Assembly: GCF_000426725.1 (NCBI RefSeq) | Contig: NZ_AUFX01000006.1 | Location: forward strand, 1-64,000 | Direction: 5' to 3' | Origin: Sporocytophaga myxococcoides DSM 11118 | GTDB taxonomy: Bacteria; Bacteroidota; Bacteroidia; Cytophagales; Cytophagaceae | Length of the DNA: 64,000 bases | Part shown: positions 55,316 through 64,000 of the stretch, in pieces | How the letters are laid out: the number at the start of each line of letters is the position of its first letter | Numbering within the stretch: the first letter of the stretch is position 1 | Program-made: the position numbers and the translations under genes | Notes under the pieces: model-generated | The model's input: only the letters and a program-made list of their open reading frames with translations | Told to the model about the DNA's origin: nothing | The model's database searches: none

Positions 55316-57250
55316 TTATTTCTTTGCCTTTGCATCTTCTGCAGTCATCATTTTTATTTCGTCAATCACAAGACTTCCAGTATAGGCCTTTCCTCCAGGA
55401 TTAATATAAAATAAAATTTGAACTATCTTAGCAGGATTTACTTTCTGTTTTGTCGGGAAAGACTGTTCGAACTTACCAGTAAAATCGAAATACAAATCTA
55501 CGAAATCAGCTCCGGCAGCAACTGTCTGCACTACAGGCTTAAGATTTGTGGAGTACCCATCAATATCTTTCACATCAAGTCTTATTTGCCCAGCTTTATC
55601 AGCTTTAACTCTTACTTTAACAACAGGTGTTGCTGTAAAGTCAGTTGATAAAAAGCCTCTTCCGAATGTTTCATACATTGGACCAACTCCATTCAATTCT
55701 ACTTTTAGATCTTCACCTGCTTTTGAAAGTTTCACTTTATCACTTCCACCATACCACTTTACAATGCCATCCTTGAAATTATCAAGATTAACAATTTTGG
55801 AATTTACAGGAGTAGAAGCAGCCACAACTTCTTCTTCTTTTGCTTTCACAGTAGCTTCAATAACTGCAGGCTCTTCTGCCTTTTTCTCTGCAACAGGTTT
55901 GGTTTCTACTGCAGCCTTCTTTTCTGCAACTACTGCTTTCTTTTCTGGTGTAGAAGTTGCAGCTTTAGGAGCTTCTTTTGGCTTAGCAGTTTCTTTGACT
56001 GCTGGTGCTTCAGCAACAGGTTGAGCAGGAGTATCTTTTGCTATCGCAGTTTCCGTTGAAGCTGGAGTTGTTGTATTAGAAGAAGATGATGATGATTCCT
56101 CTTTTTTCTCCTCAACTTTTCCCTGACCTGTTAGTTCATTATACTTTTGTCTGGTGATTACTTCGATTTCATCGACATAGATCTTTCCTTCAAAAGCTGG
56201 TCCTCCCGGGTTAATGAAGAACAAGATATCCTTAATTTGAGCAGGATTCACAGTTTGATTGTCTGGATATACCTGAGAGAATTTCCCATTGTAATCATAG
56301 AAATAATCTCTGTATTCATTCAAAGCAATTTTGTGAGAAACTACACTGGCATTGGTAACTCTACCATCAGCATCTTTAACATCACCTCTAAGAATAGGCT
56401 CACTATCTCCGATGGCTTTGGCTCTAACTCTTACAATATCTGCCTTATTAAAATCTTTAATTGTAAATGCTCTACCAAAACACTCATATCCTGGTCCTGC
56501 TCCTGTTGCAGTAATAGCAAGTTCTTCACCTTCAGTCATCAGGTTAATTTTATCAGCAGCCCACCAAGAATCAATTGGCTCAGAGAAATCATCAATGATT
56601 CCACCAACAGCCGCCGGACCTGCAGCAGGTAATTCTGAAAGAGGTATCGCTTTTATTTCATCAATATAAAGTGTTCCGGTATAAGGAGAGCCTCCACCAT
56701 TGATAAAGAATAATACTTCATTGATAATTTTAGGATCTACATCTTTAGATTCTGGCCAAGCCTGTTTCCATTTGCCTGTAAAATTGTAGTAGAAATCCTG
56801 ATAAGGGCCGTTTTTCGGCACTTTGTTATTGGCAATCATATCTGCCATATAACCATTAGCATCACGAAATCTGATACTAACATTAGGAGCTGTTGCACCT
56901 TCCGAACGCATTCTAAGCTTAAGAACAGATGCTTCGGTAAAATCAAGCATTGTAATGGCACTACCAAAACACTCCCATTTCGGTCCAACATTTTTCATTT
57001 GGATTTTTAAGGTATCACCTTTTTTGGCCAGAGCAAGTTGATCGTTAGCTACCCACCAGCTGTATATTTCATTTGAAAAACCTTCAACAACTCCCTTATT
57101 GAATTTCAGAACCGGAACACCGAATTCCGGATCTTCAGCAACAGCAAGTTGACTACTGTCATCTAAAGTAGCTTTTTCAAGGCTTACACAGCCACTGAAA
57201 ATGACGGGTAAGAAAAGTACCTTTATTGAATATTTAAAGAATTTCTTCAT
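55316..57250 (-). CDS. Lipoprotein with three carbohydrate-binding-like domains
   Basis: 644 residues. Lipobox VIFSGC (Cys about residue 21). Three homologous domains of about 150 residues lie at about 55-205, 215-365 and 490-640. Each has a Trp-rich start (SWWVANDQL, SWWAADKIN, KWYGGSDKV), a GPKWECFG/GPGYECFG/GPMYETFG motif and an end like VLFFINGGGSPYTGTLYIDEI. The fold resembles galactose-binding or CBM-like jelly rolls. A low-complexity Ala/Glu/Lys/Thr linker (about 375-485) separates the last domain. Probably a surface glycan-binding protein exposed on the outer membrane; ligand unknown. Confidence 0.78.
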   Translation of the reverse strand: MKKFFKYSIKVLFLPVIFSGCVSLEKATLDDSSQLAVAEDPEFGVPVLKFNKGVVEGFSNEIYSWWVANDQLALAKKGDTLKIQMKNVGPKWECFGSAITMLDFTEASVLKLRMRSEGATAPNVSIRFRDANGYMADMIANNKVPKNGPYQDFYYNFTGKWKQAWPESKDVDPKIINEVLFFINGGGSPYTGTLYIDEIKAIPLSELPAAGPAAVGGIIDDFSEPIDSWWAADKINLMTEGEELAITATGAGPGYECFGRAFTIKDFNKADIVRVRAKAIGDSEPILRGDVKDADGRVTNASVVSHKIALNEYRDYFYDYNGKFSQVYPDNQTVNPAQIKDILFFINPGGPAFEGKIYVDEIEVITRQKYNELTGQGKVEEKKEESSSSSSNTTTPASTETAIAKDTPAQPVAEAPAVKETAKPKEAPKAATSTPEKKAVVAEKKAAVETKPVAEKKAEEPAVIEATVKAKEEEVVAASTPVNSKIVNLDNFKDGIVKWYGGSDKVKLSKAGEDLKVELNGVGPMYETFGRGFLSTDFTATPVVKVRVKADKAGQIRLDVKDIDGYSTNLKPVVQTVAAGADFVDLYFDFTGKFEQSFPTKQKVNPAKIVQILFYINPGGKAYTGSLVIDEIKMMTAEDAKAKK

Positions 57251-57265
57251 TTGTTAATGTCCTTA

Positions 57266-58318
57266 TTAATTTTGAGGTAAAGGTTTACCGTAGGTAAAGA
57301 TTGGATAGTCAAATATCAGATTTGTTTTAGCTCCACTTGGATCTGAAAGCAGTACAAATCCCATTTTACCCGCTTTATGAGGCTCTTTAATTCTGTTTCC
57401 AGGAATTGTTGTTGTGAATGAAAAGTCACTGTATTTAATAGACAATAACTTCCAACCTGTCCAGTTAATTTTAAAGTCATAAAACAACTCATCTTCGCTT
57501 GCCGACTCTACACCACCTTTTCCATTGTCATCCTCCTGAATTTTTATAGACCCTTTATCAGAAATATTCCCAGTTCCATAAACAAACATATTGAAATAAA
57601 CACTATCAGGATTTGTAGAAGCTAATTTTAAAGTCTGAATAAAACCAGCACCGTCAACGTAAAAATCAACATTCGCATCTGTTGCATTTATCTTGAAATA
57701 CTGATTTCCGGAAGGAGGTTTAATTGTCTTAGAATTTTGAGGAGAATATGCAACAGTTCCAAGGTAGTATTTTTCCTCATTAACTACTGTTGAGCCTGCC
57801 TCACCACCAAATTTATACCATCCTGCAGGCATTTTTAAATGTCCAGTTGTGGTTACTTTTTCAAAATCTTCGACAAGCTTACCATAAGATTTAGGAGTTT
57901 TAATAGTCAAGGTATCTCTTAACCTAATATTTGACCCTAGAAAACTTAACTCAGCAAACACACTATCATTTGCTGAGAAAAAATAAAGGCCATTATGTAT
58001 CCCATCCCATATAACTTTACTTAAATCTGCAGCTTTACCAGTATAAGTTACGGCTGCTCCGTGGTTACTTGTAAGAGTTAGAAAATAAGTTACCTCTTGA
58101 GAAAACTGAGCATTAAATACTACTTGATTCTTAGTGAAATCTACCAGACTTGATGGTGTTCCTGCAAATTCGTTATTGACAACATAAAAACCCGGATCTG
58201 CATTTTTATACTCAGGTCCTATCATATTCTCAGGATGCTTATCACGCTTACAGCTAATTGAAGATATTACAGTCAAAGCTGTAATTCCCAACAATGCAAT
58301 TTTTTTAAATCTTTTCAT
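57266..58318 (-). CDS. Lipoprotein, function unknown
   Basis: 350 residues. Lipobox ISSISC near residue 23 after a short hydrophobic stretch. An Ig-like segment (VVFNAQFSQEVTYFLTLTSNHGAAVTYTGKA) is followed by a beta-sandwich-like C-terminal half (YFKINATDANVDFYVDGAGF, DFKINWTGWKLLSIKYSDF, KMGFVLLSDPSG) resembling the CBM-like folds of surface glycan-binding proteins. Co-directional, 15 bp ahead of the triple-domain lipoprotein and 23 bp behind the barrel gene, so part of one operon. Sugar binding is inferred from context and strand pattern only. Confidence 0.7.
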   Translation of the reverse strand: MKRFKKIALLGITALTVISSISCKRDKHPENMIGPEYKNADPGFYVVNNEFAGTPSSLVDFTKNQVVFNAQFSQEVTYFLTLTSNHGAAVTYTGKAADLSKVIWDGIHNGLYFFSANDSVFAELSFLGSNIRLRDTLTIKTPKSYGKLVEDFEKVTTTGHLKMPAGWYKFGGEAGSTVVNEEKYYLGTVAYSPQNSKTIKPPSGNQYFKINATDANVDFYVDGAGFIQTLKLASTNPDSVYFNMFVYGTGNISDKGSIKIQEDDNGKGGVESASEDELFYDFKINWTGWKLLSIKYSDFSFTTTIPGNRIKEPHKAGKMGFVLLSDPSGAKTNLIFDYPIFTYGKPLPQN

Positions 58319-58341
58319 AATGAAATAAATGGTCTTAAGTT

Positions 58342-60144
58342 TTAGAATACCATTGTATAATTTAAGAAAATCTGATTGATTTTGTAATCAAAATCGCCTA
58401 AAGATGTTTGCAATTTGCTCTTGTTGTTATAAAATACTGCCTGGCCTGTAAAGTAAGTATTTTTAGTAAATCTGTATCTGATACCTGCAGCCAATAGACC
58501 TTGGTTAAAGCCCTGACTAAGAATGGTATTAGCCTGATCTACGTCACTATATCCCTGAACAGGGTTCACAACTTCATTAAACTCGTTTCTAGCAAGTAAA
58601 AATTCATTGCCTTTAGCAGTCAACATTTTATATCCAGCGATTAAATCAAAACTTTTAACAACTTCTACATTGATACCTGCATCTATTAACGTACTTTTCA
58701 GATCAATCTGATTTCCGCCATCTCTTTTTGTATGCTCATATCTGAAACCGAAGTTAAGACCTAAAGCTCTTTCCCAGTTAACCAACTTGTTAACGTTAAA
58801 GAATAATCCTCCTCTAACACCAGTAAATTTTCTTGTATCTGTAGAACCTTCACCTACAACTTCTGATAATAAATCCACCTTTACATCACCTTTTACTACC
58901 TTTTCCATTTCACCTACAGAAGCTCCGAATGAAATACCTTTTCTATTAGGTGTTGCTGTTCCATAAGGAGTTATATTGTTATATTCTGGTCTGTATGCCA
59001 TTAACACCGGCATGATATTTAGGTTTCTAACATCTTCGTCTGATATTCTATCAAGTAACCCAACCTGTCTTATTACTCCGCCTTTAATTGTTGGGAATAA
59101 TTCCGGAGCAAATGGGGTTGGTGCTACAGGATTTCCATAATCAAATATTCTTCTTGTTTGTGCTCCTGGGCTGCTAAAATTATCGCTTACATTTCTGTAA
59201 GATACAAATAACTTAACTTTCAAAGGCTTATATTCTGCAGATACTCCCACATCGTAAAAATTTCCATTTTTTGATACTGTAGTGTCATTCTGAGCTCTGA
59301 AAAATGAATATTTTGAAAATCCAGCTTCACCGTATGCAAATGCTCCAATTTGATCATTATCATATCCAAGTTTGAAATCAACTGTCCCAACTTTATTATC
59401 AAATTCGAATTGATTAACTGGGACAGTACCAGCCAGATCAACCATTTGGATGAAGTTACCACCTATATGGAAAAATTTACTTTGTACTAAATCTACTCTA
59501 CCTCCCCAATTAACTCTGTCTGGGTTTACCAAATCAAGGATATCTTTTCTACCAGCTCTTGCAGCAAAAACCCTTACACCGATTTTTTCTATTCCTTTTG
59601 TAAATCTGAAATTAGCATTCGCATGAGCACCTTGAAGTCTCCATTTGTTTCCAAAATTGAAGTTCTCATAATTCACAATACTTCTTCTGATTGCAAATAC
59701 ATCTGCCTCATAATCATGGTATGATTCATCAAAGTTATAAAGAGTGTAAGGTGTTAATCCTAAATCAATATCGCCTATTTCATATTTTACGATTTTTGCT
59801 ATTACCCCATCAAGACGAAGCTGTCTGAAGAATACAGAGCTACCGTTTCCATAGAAACCTCCAAAATCATTTCTTATCCTTAGTATCGCACTTGCTCTAA
59901 GATTTTCATTAGGTTGTGCATTTACTCCCAGGTCAAAAATTGTATATCCTCCAGTACCTCTTCTACCTGAAAGAGTATCTGGTCTTGTCACTCCTCCTTC
60001 ATTAATTGTTAGTGCATTACCTTTCAATTGATCAGTAGTAACAAGAGCTCTACCCAATCCATTGAAATAAACTGTCTGAGCATTTGCATTGTGCAGACAG
60101 ACAGCAATAAAAATTACTAAACCAAGTAAAAATTTCTTGCTCAT
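58342..60144 (-). CDS. Outer-membrane beta-barrel protein, porin-like
   Basis: About 600 residues when started at the ATG at 60144 (MSKKFLLGLVIFIAVCLHNANAQ, a clear signal peptide). An in-frame ATG 18 bases upstream only adds MITYNI. The mature chain is a series of amphipathic beta strands with aromatic ends (KVKLFVSYRNVSDNF, ALGLNFGFRYEHTKRDGG, AAGIRYRFTKNTYFTGQAVFY) and ends in a strand with a C-terminal Phe (IFLNYTMVF), the usual signal for outer-membrane insertion. No TonB plug or SusC motif. Probably a porin or a structural partner of the adjacent barrel protein. Confidence 0.8.
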   Translation of the reverse strand: MSKKFLLGLVIFIAVCLHNANAQTVYFNGLGRALVTTDQLKGNALTINEGGVTRPDTLSGRRGTGGYTIFDLGVNAQPNENLRASAILRIRNDFGGFYGNGSSVFFRQLRLDGVIAKIVKYEIGDIDLGLTPYTLYNFDESYHDYEADVFAIRRSIVNYENFNFGNKWRLQGAHANANFRFTKGIEKIGVRVFAARAGRKDILDLVNPDRVNWGGRVDLVQSKFFHIGGNFIQMVDLAGTVPVNQFEFDNKVGTVDFKLGYDNDQIGAFAYGEAGFSKYSFFRAQNDTTVSKNGNFYDVGVSAEYKPLKVKLFVSYRNVSDNFSSPGAQTRRIFDYGNPVAPTPFAPELFPTIKGGVIRQVGLLDRISDEDVRNLNIMPVLMAYRPEYNNITPYGTATPNRKGISFGASVGEMEKVVKGDVKVDLLSEVVGEGSTDTRKFTGVRGGLFFNVNKLVNWERALGLNFGFRYEHTKRDGGNQIDLKSTLIDAGINVEVVKSFDLIAGYKMLTAKGNEFLLARNEFNEVVNPVQGYSDVDQANTILSQGFNQGLLAAGIRYRFTKNTYFTGQAVFYNNKSKLQTSLGDFDYKINQIFLNYTMVF

Positions 60145-60192
60145 TATATTATAAGTTATCATTTAAATCAGTCTTAAATTTTGTAATAATTA

Positions 60193-62328
60193 TTAAAAGA
60201 AAATTTTTAATTCAACAGTGGTTTCTTGTCCGTTAAACTTGTCTTTGGTAAAGTTTACATCTTTATGATTAAACCATCTGTGTCTTACATACAGCCCTGC
60301 TCTTCCAGAAAAATCATAATCAAAGCCAAGTCCATATCCATATCCTCTTTGGTCTATTGGTTTTCCATTAGGGCTTGCGATTGGTCTATCCACTTTTGCT
60401 GCATCTGCTTTAACTATTTTTTCACCATTTGCATCTGCAAGTTGAGTTCTGTTATTTCCCAATGCCTTTTCATATGCGACAAACCCAATTAAAGTAAGTT
60501 TGGGTCTCAATGCATAAAATGCCATGAATTCTTCATAGAAATAGCGTAAGAAAGCTTTATCAGAGAATTTTGGGATTGCAGAAAACCCTGGCTGAACTGA
60601 GCTATAGTTATTGTAGTTAGCAAGAATCAATTCTCTTCCAAAAAGGGAAAGTTTATATTTCAAATTAAGGTCAATGCTATTAAAACCTTTTTTATAATCT
60701 TTAACTGTATCAGTGATTGCCAAGACTTCAAATGATCTTCTATAGATGTTCATTATGTTTCCATAAGGACCATTATTTCTTGTAAAAAATGCAAATCTAG
60801 ATCTTGTAAATGAATTGGCTCTATGCTGGAAGCTTACAGAGTCATAAAGGTTTTCAATCTCCTGTGCGAAACCTGTCCCAATATTAACTTTCAATTTGCC
60901 ATAAGTATCTTCATGCTTCAAATACCCGCCCCATCTGTTATTGGCCATTTGCTGAATATCAGTTACACCACCATAATATGTAGTAATATCATAGATAGCT
61001 CCAATATTTTCTGCAGATCCCAAAGCATGAGGATTCGCAGTATTCATAACCTGGCTATTGATGTTGGTTACTGACTTATCAATGAAATACATCATCAGGT
61101 TAACCGGAAAATTAAATGCTTCCTTGGTCACATCAATTTGTGACATTACTGCTGGAGCCCAGTTATAATCAACTCCGTAATTTTTACCTTTTTCTACATT
61201 AATCGGATCTTTAGGCGCTAGTATGTTACTTTTAGAATAATTATTCAAAATAACACCTTCCTGATTTCTTTGTGCTATAAAGTCTTGGAAACGGCCGACC
61301 CCACCTTCAAAATAAATCTTAACATTGTTAAGGTTTAATCTTCCATCAATAGTTACAATTTGTTGCCTGATTCTGAAAAGCTCTTGCACGTCAAGAAAAC
61401 CAAATTGATTAAAATAGTTAAGTCCGAATTTGTTCATTCCAAATCCTTTATCTATTCTTCCTGCAACAAGGTTTCTTGGGCTTCTGGTTTTTACAGCTGT
61501 AAAACCTCCACTATTATCTGTTTTACCATAAACTATATTTCCGCCAAATCCTAAAGGAAGGTTTTTAGCTTCTAATATAAAACCTTGGGTAGCTGTATTT
61601 CCCCAACGAGCATCCCTTGCTATATTTTGAGTTGCGTAAAACTGGTTATAACGGTTGAAAGAGGCACCTTCCGGTTCCCATGGGTAGCGCTCGAAAAGAT
61701 CATCGCGGTACTCATAATTCCAGAATGTAAATGGACTCACTCTATGCCAAAGAACACCACCTCCAGCTATTAATTTAAAATCTCCAATACCAGTATTTGC
61801 GCTTCCTTCAAACTGGAGTATTCTATATGTAGAAATCCTTCTGTTATATGCAGTATTTGTTCCTTCAATAACCCCACCGTCATCTTTTATAATTCCAGTC
61901 AGTTGGTTATCCATCGCATATTCTACTTTGAAGAATGTTCTAGCGGTAGGATTACCTTCAAGTCTTAATAAAAACAATGGTTCCTGATAACCCTGAAGCG
62001 ATCCGTTATAAGCCTCAACACCATTGAAAACCAATGATCTTTCAGATAATGCAGGATTGCTAGTATAATGGGTAGGCATTACACGATACTGTGTAAAGGA
62101 TCTCACATATCCGGAATATTTTAAACCAGACCACCTCTTGTAACCTCCGGCAGGAGTTTCCGCATTTGAAGCAGTTGATTTAAGTCCCAGTAATTTTTTA
62201 ACAGGCAATTTTCTGAGAAGCAGTGGCGCTGAGCTCTTTTCCTTTTCAGATGGTGGATCTCCCGCAAAGGCAAAAAACCCGGGGAAACTTGCCAATAAAA
62301 AGATGATTAGTTTAGTACGCGTTTTCAA
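60193..62328 (-). CDS. Large outer-membrane beta-barrel protein
   Basis: 711 residues. Signal peptide (LIIFLLASFPGFFAFAG) then a Lys/Ser-rich stretch to about residue 65. The rest is a long barrel (FFKVEYAMDNQLTG, NLKYKLSLFGRELILANYN, YGLGFDYDFSGRAGLYVRHRWF) ending TVELKIFF with a terminal Phe. No TonB box or plug motif recognised, so not a SusC. First gene of an operon with the second barrel and two lipoproteins. Role inferred: outer-membrane channel or scaffold for saccharide binding or uptake. Confidence 0.8.
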   Translation of the reverse strand: MKTRTKLIIFLLASFPGFFAFAGDPPSEKEKSSAPLLLRKLPVKKLLGLKSTASNAETPAGGYKRWSGLKYSGYVRSFTQYRVMPTHYTSNPALSERSLVFNGVEAYNGSLQGYQEPLFLLRLEGNPTARTFFKVEYAMDNQLTGIIKDDGGVIEGTNTAYNRRISTYRILQFEGSANTGIGDFKLIAGGGVLWHRVSPFTFWNYEYRDDLFERYPWEPEGASFNRYNQFYATQNIARDARWGNTATQGFILEAKNLPLGFGGNIVYGKTDNSGGFTAVKTRSPRNLVAGRIDKGFGMNKFGLNYFNQFGFLDVQELFRIRQQIVTIDGRLNLNNVKIYFEGGVGRFQDFIAQRNQEGVILNNYSKSNILAPKDPINVEKGKNYGVDYNWAPAVMSQIDVTKEAFNFPVNLMMYFIDKSVTNINSQVMNTANPHALGSAENIGAIYDITTYYGGVTDIQQMANNRWGGYLKHEDTYGKLKVNIGTGFAQEIENLYDSVSFQHRANSFTRSRFAFFTRNNGPYGNIMNIYRRSFEVLAITDTVKDYKKGFNSIDLNLKYKLSLFGRELILANYNNYSSVQPGFSAIPKFSDKAFLRYFYEEFMAFYALRPKLTLIGFVAYEKALGNNRTQLADANGEKIVKADAAKVDRPIASPNGKPIDQRGYGYGLGFDYDFSGRAGLYVRHRWFNHKDVNFTKDKFNGQETTVELKIFF

Positions 62329-62706
62329 ACGATAAACAATTTATTTAAGTGAACTAAATTCTTATTTTGTATTAAGTAAATTAAATACATCAAATCCGTA
62401 TGAACTTTTATTTAAGTTCGTTGTATTGTATAGTGAAAGCTCTTTCAGCCAAATCCCCTCGATTAAAAAAGCCTAAAAAAAGATAAGCGTAAATGCTAAT
62501 TTTTTTTGTCGAAATAATAGCTTAAATCAATTCGACTTTTGCTTAGCAAAGACATGCCTATTTACAGGTTGCAATATTATATTTTTAATTTCAAATAAGA
62601 AAGAGTTTTTTTTCTATTAATTACATTTAAATCCTACTTTATAATAAAAAAATTATATACTAGCAGGTTTTAATTCTGAATTAATAAAAATCCCTTCGGA
62701 TGAAAT
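62329..62706. other. AT-rich intergenic region upstream of the barrel operon
   Basis: About 380 bp without an ORF of family resemblance. A short hairpin-forming word (gaactt...aagttc) lies near 62404-62421. No good TTTG/TAnnTTTG pair was found, so the promoter of the leftward operon is not placed. Confidence 0.5.
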
Positions 62707-64000
62707 TTATAAATAGGGCTCCTGCCCTGGACGAGAATAGTTGAAATCTAAAAAGTTATAAAAAAATCTTGATCGCTCATAAAACTGAAGTGGAGTTTTA
62801 TTAAGCTTGACTGCATCAGGATAATAACCAACCATTACCTGGACCATACTGAATACAAGGTGTTCATTTCTAAACCTTAGTCCCAGACCAAAACCTGAAT
62901 AATAATTTGACCTGGTTAATAAATTTTCATTTTGTCCTATCCATGCAAAGTCTGCAAAGAGGACAAATGCCATTTTGAATCCAAGCAAATTTAATGGAGG
63001 GTAGAAATTGGATTCTATATTAATTACAAATTTCTTAGTTCCAACCACTCCCTCAGAAATAAAGCCTCTCAATCCATTTTCCCGGTTGATATTTACATAG
63101 TATCCATCAAGCTGATTTAAGCCTTTTGTATATCTGAAACTTATGTAATTTCTGTACTTCCAGTTTTTTATGTTGATTAAGGGAGTGAAATGCAATAACC
63201 TTCCATAATAAACCCCTTCCTCCATTTTACCATTTCGCCAAAATGACCCATATCCACCTGTAACAGAAACATATCCGATCTTTTTCACAAATTCGGCAAT
63301 TGTAAAATTTATTCCTCCATAAGGCAGGAGCGGACCGTCACGTTTCTTAACACCAGTTGTAACTCCCAGCATTTTACCAATTGGTATATCTTCCGTTCTT
63401 CCTAGCCTAAAGATATACCTGTCCTTATAAAAGCGTCTATTGATATAAGTCAAACCAGCAAAAGCATTTTCGGAAGAATAGTAAGTAAAATATTTACCTG
63501 CTTTTTTTTCAGGTATGTTTTCATATATATACCTGACTGCCCTCACGGCAAAAATCAATCTGCTCCCCTCTCCATTTTTAGTGTTTTCAAGAAAAGGAAA
63601 TGCATATCCGGCCCAAACATCTCCCATTTTAAGCTTTATCTTTTGATCAACAGTAAAACTATCAAATCGAAGATTATAAGGCCAAAGCTCCAAAATAGAA
63701 TAGTTAACTCCACCCAACCATTTTATCTCTGGTGTCTGAAACTCTCGATTAATCCCAGAAATAAAGCTGTTTAGTCCAAATGCATAGCGGTAAGAAAAAC
63801 TCGCATTGATTAGTCCCTTTTGAAATGTATTGACATTGTAGTTCCCATAAAAATTCATGCCTTTGGGATATCTGTTGTTAAAAGTAAAATCAGTAAGCAA
63901 CTGTTGACCTAGTCCTGCAAAATTGGCATCCTGAATAAAAAAGCCTTTTGAACCTGTTTTCTGATCAAAACCACCTCCTACGGAAATATTCCATACATCC
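62707..64000 (-). CDS. Outer-membrane beta-barrel protein, C-terminal part
   Basis: The frame is open through base 64000, giving at least 431 C-terminal residues; a TTG at 63900 is not the real start because the frame continues upstream with barrel-like sequence (GGGFDQKTGSKGFFIQDANF). Repeated amphipathic strands (GLINASFSYRYAFG, WAGYAFPFLENTK, YSGFGLGLRFRNEHLVFSMVQVMVGYY) suggest an Omp85/surface-antigen-like or similar outer-membrane barrel. The chain ends GQEPYL without a terminal aromatic, which is atypical. The N-terminus is outside the window, so domain identity cannot be fixed. Confidence 0.65.
   Translation of the reverse strand, partial: DVWNISVGGGFDQKTGSKGFFIQDANFAGLGQQLLTDFTFNNRYPKGMNFYGNYNVNTFQKGLINASFSYRYAFGLNSFISGINREFQTPEIKWLGGVNYSILELWPYNLRFDSFTVDQKIKLKMGDVWAGYAFPFLENTKNGEGSRLIFAVRAVRYIYENIPEKKAGKYFTYYSSENAFAGLTYINRRFYKDRYIFRLGRTEDIPIGKMLGVTTGVKKRDGPLLPYGGINFTIAEFVKKIGYVSVTGGYGSFWRNGKMEEGVYYGRLLHFTPLINIKNWKYRNYISFRYTKGLNQLDGYYVNINRENGLRGFISEGVVGTKKFVINIESNFYPPLNLLGFKMAFVLFADFAWIGQNENLLTRSNYYSGFGLGLRFRNEHLVFSMVQVMVGYYPDAVKLNKTPLQFYERSRFFYNFLDFNYSRPGQEPYL

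Noticed and set aside
52849-62328. Classic polysaccharide utilisation locus
   Set aside because: No SusC-type TonB receptor, no SusD and no HTCS or ECF regulator is present; the barrels lack plug or TonB-box motifs.
62707-63900. Complete gene starting at 63900
   Set aside because: The codon there is TTG and the frame continues open to the window edge with barrel-like sequence, so the gene is partial.

Overview
The window is low-GC DNA from a member of the Bacteroidota, most likely a gliding, polysaccharide-degrading Cytophagales bacterium (Cytophaga/Sporocytophaga type). The grounds are type IX secretion (T9SS) C-terminal sorting domains, a SprB-repeat surface protein, Bacteroidetes-type promoters (TTTG-N18/19-TAnnTTTG), no obvious Shine-Dalgarno sites, Bacteroidetes-restricted families (DUF4905, TIGR02757) and a full flexirubin pigment cluster. 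The species is an inference from gene content, not something read directly.

Layout. 1-5540 (minus) is the N-terminal 1846 residues of a giant secreted repeat protein that runs off the left edge. 6556-8073 encodes a secreted carbohydrate-binding-like T9SS protein. 8113-9761 holds a decayed DUF1214 gene, a DUF805 membrane protein and two identical tRNA-Glu genes. 10095-21189 is mostly housekeeping: gap, a DCC protein, DinB-like and PRC-barrel proteins, a TIGR02757 protein, a LysM/RlpA-like protein with DUF4905, kdsB, a coiled-coil lipoprotein with a universal stress protein, a SUI1/YciH factor with a lipid kinase, and a dicarboxylate symporter. 21369-22535 is a secreted alpha/beta-hydrolase.

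22470-47277 (minus) is a 25-gene flexirubin (aryl-polyene/dialkylresorcinol) cluster. A tyrosine ammonia-lyase supplies the coumaroyl starter. Two acyl carrier proteins, three intact ketosynthases with two ketosynthase-like partners lacking the cysteine, FabG, two hotdog dehydratases and a thioesterase build the chains. DarA and DarB make the dialkylresorcinol. LpxL-like and PlsC-like acyltransferases and a BtrH-like protein are candidates for ester formation. An ABC exporter, a 1287-residue MMPL-PlsC-methyltransferase fusion, a LolA-like protein and a lipoprotein look like an envelope delivery system. A small HTH-like protein may be a local regulator.

47576-52764 has a T9SS-exported M4 metallopeptidase, an ElyC/DUF218 membrane protein and a succinate-semialdehyde-type dehydrogenase. 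52849-62328 (minus) appears to be a saccharide-use locus without SusC/SusD: two outer-membrane barrel proteins, two lipoproteins (one with three repeated carbohydrate-binding-like domains) and a GH3 beta-glucosidase. A further outer-membrane protein gene is cut by the right edge. I saw no CRISPR array, insertion sequence, prophage or rRNA.
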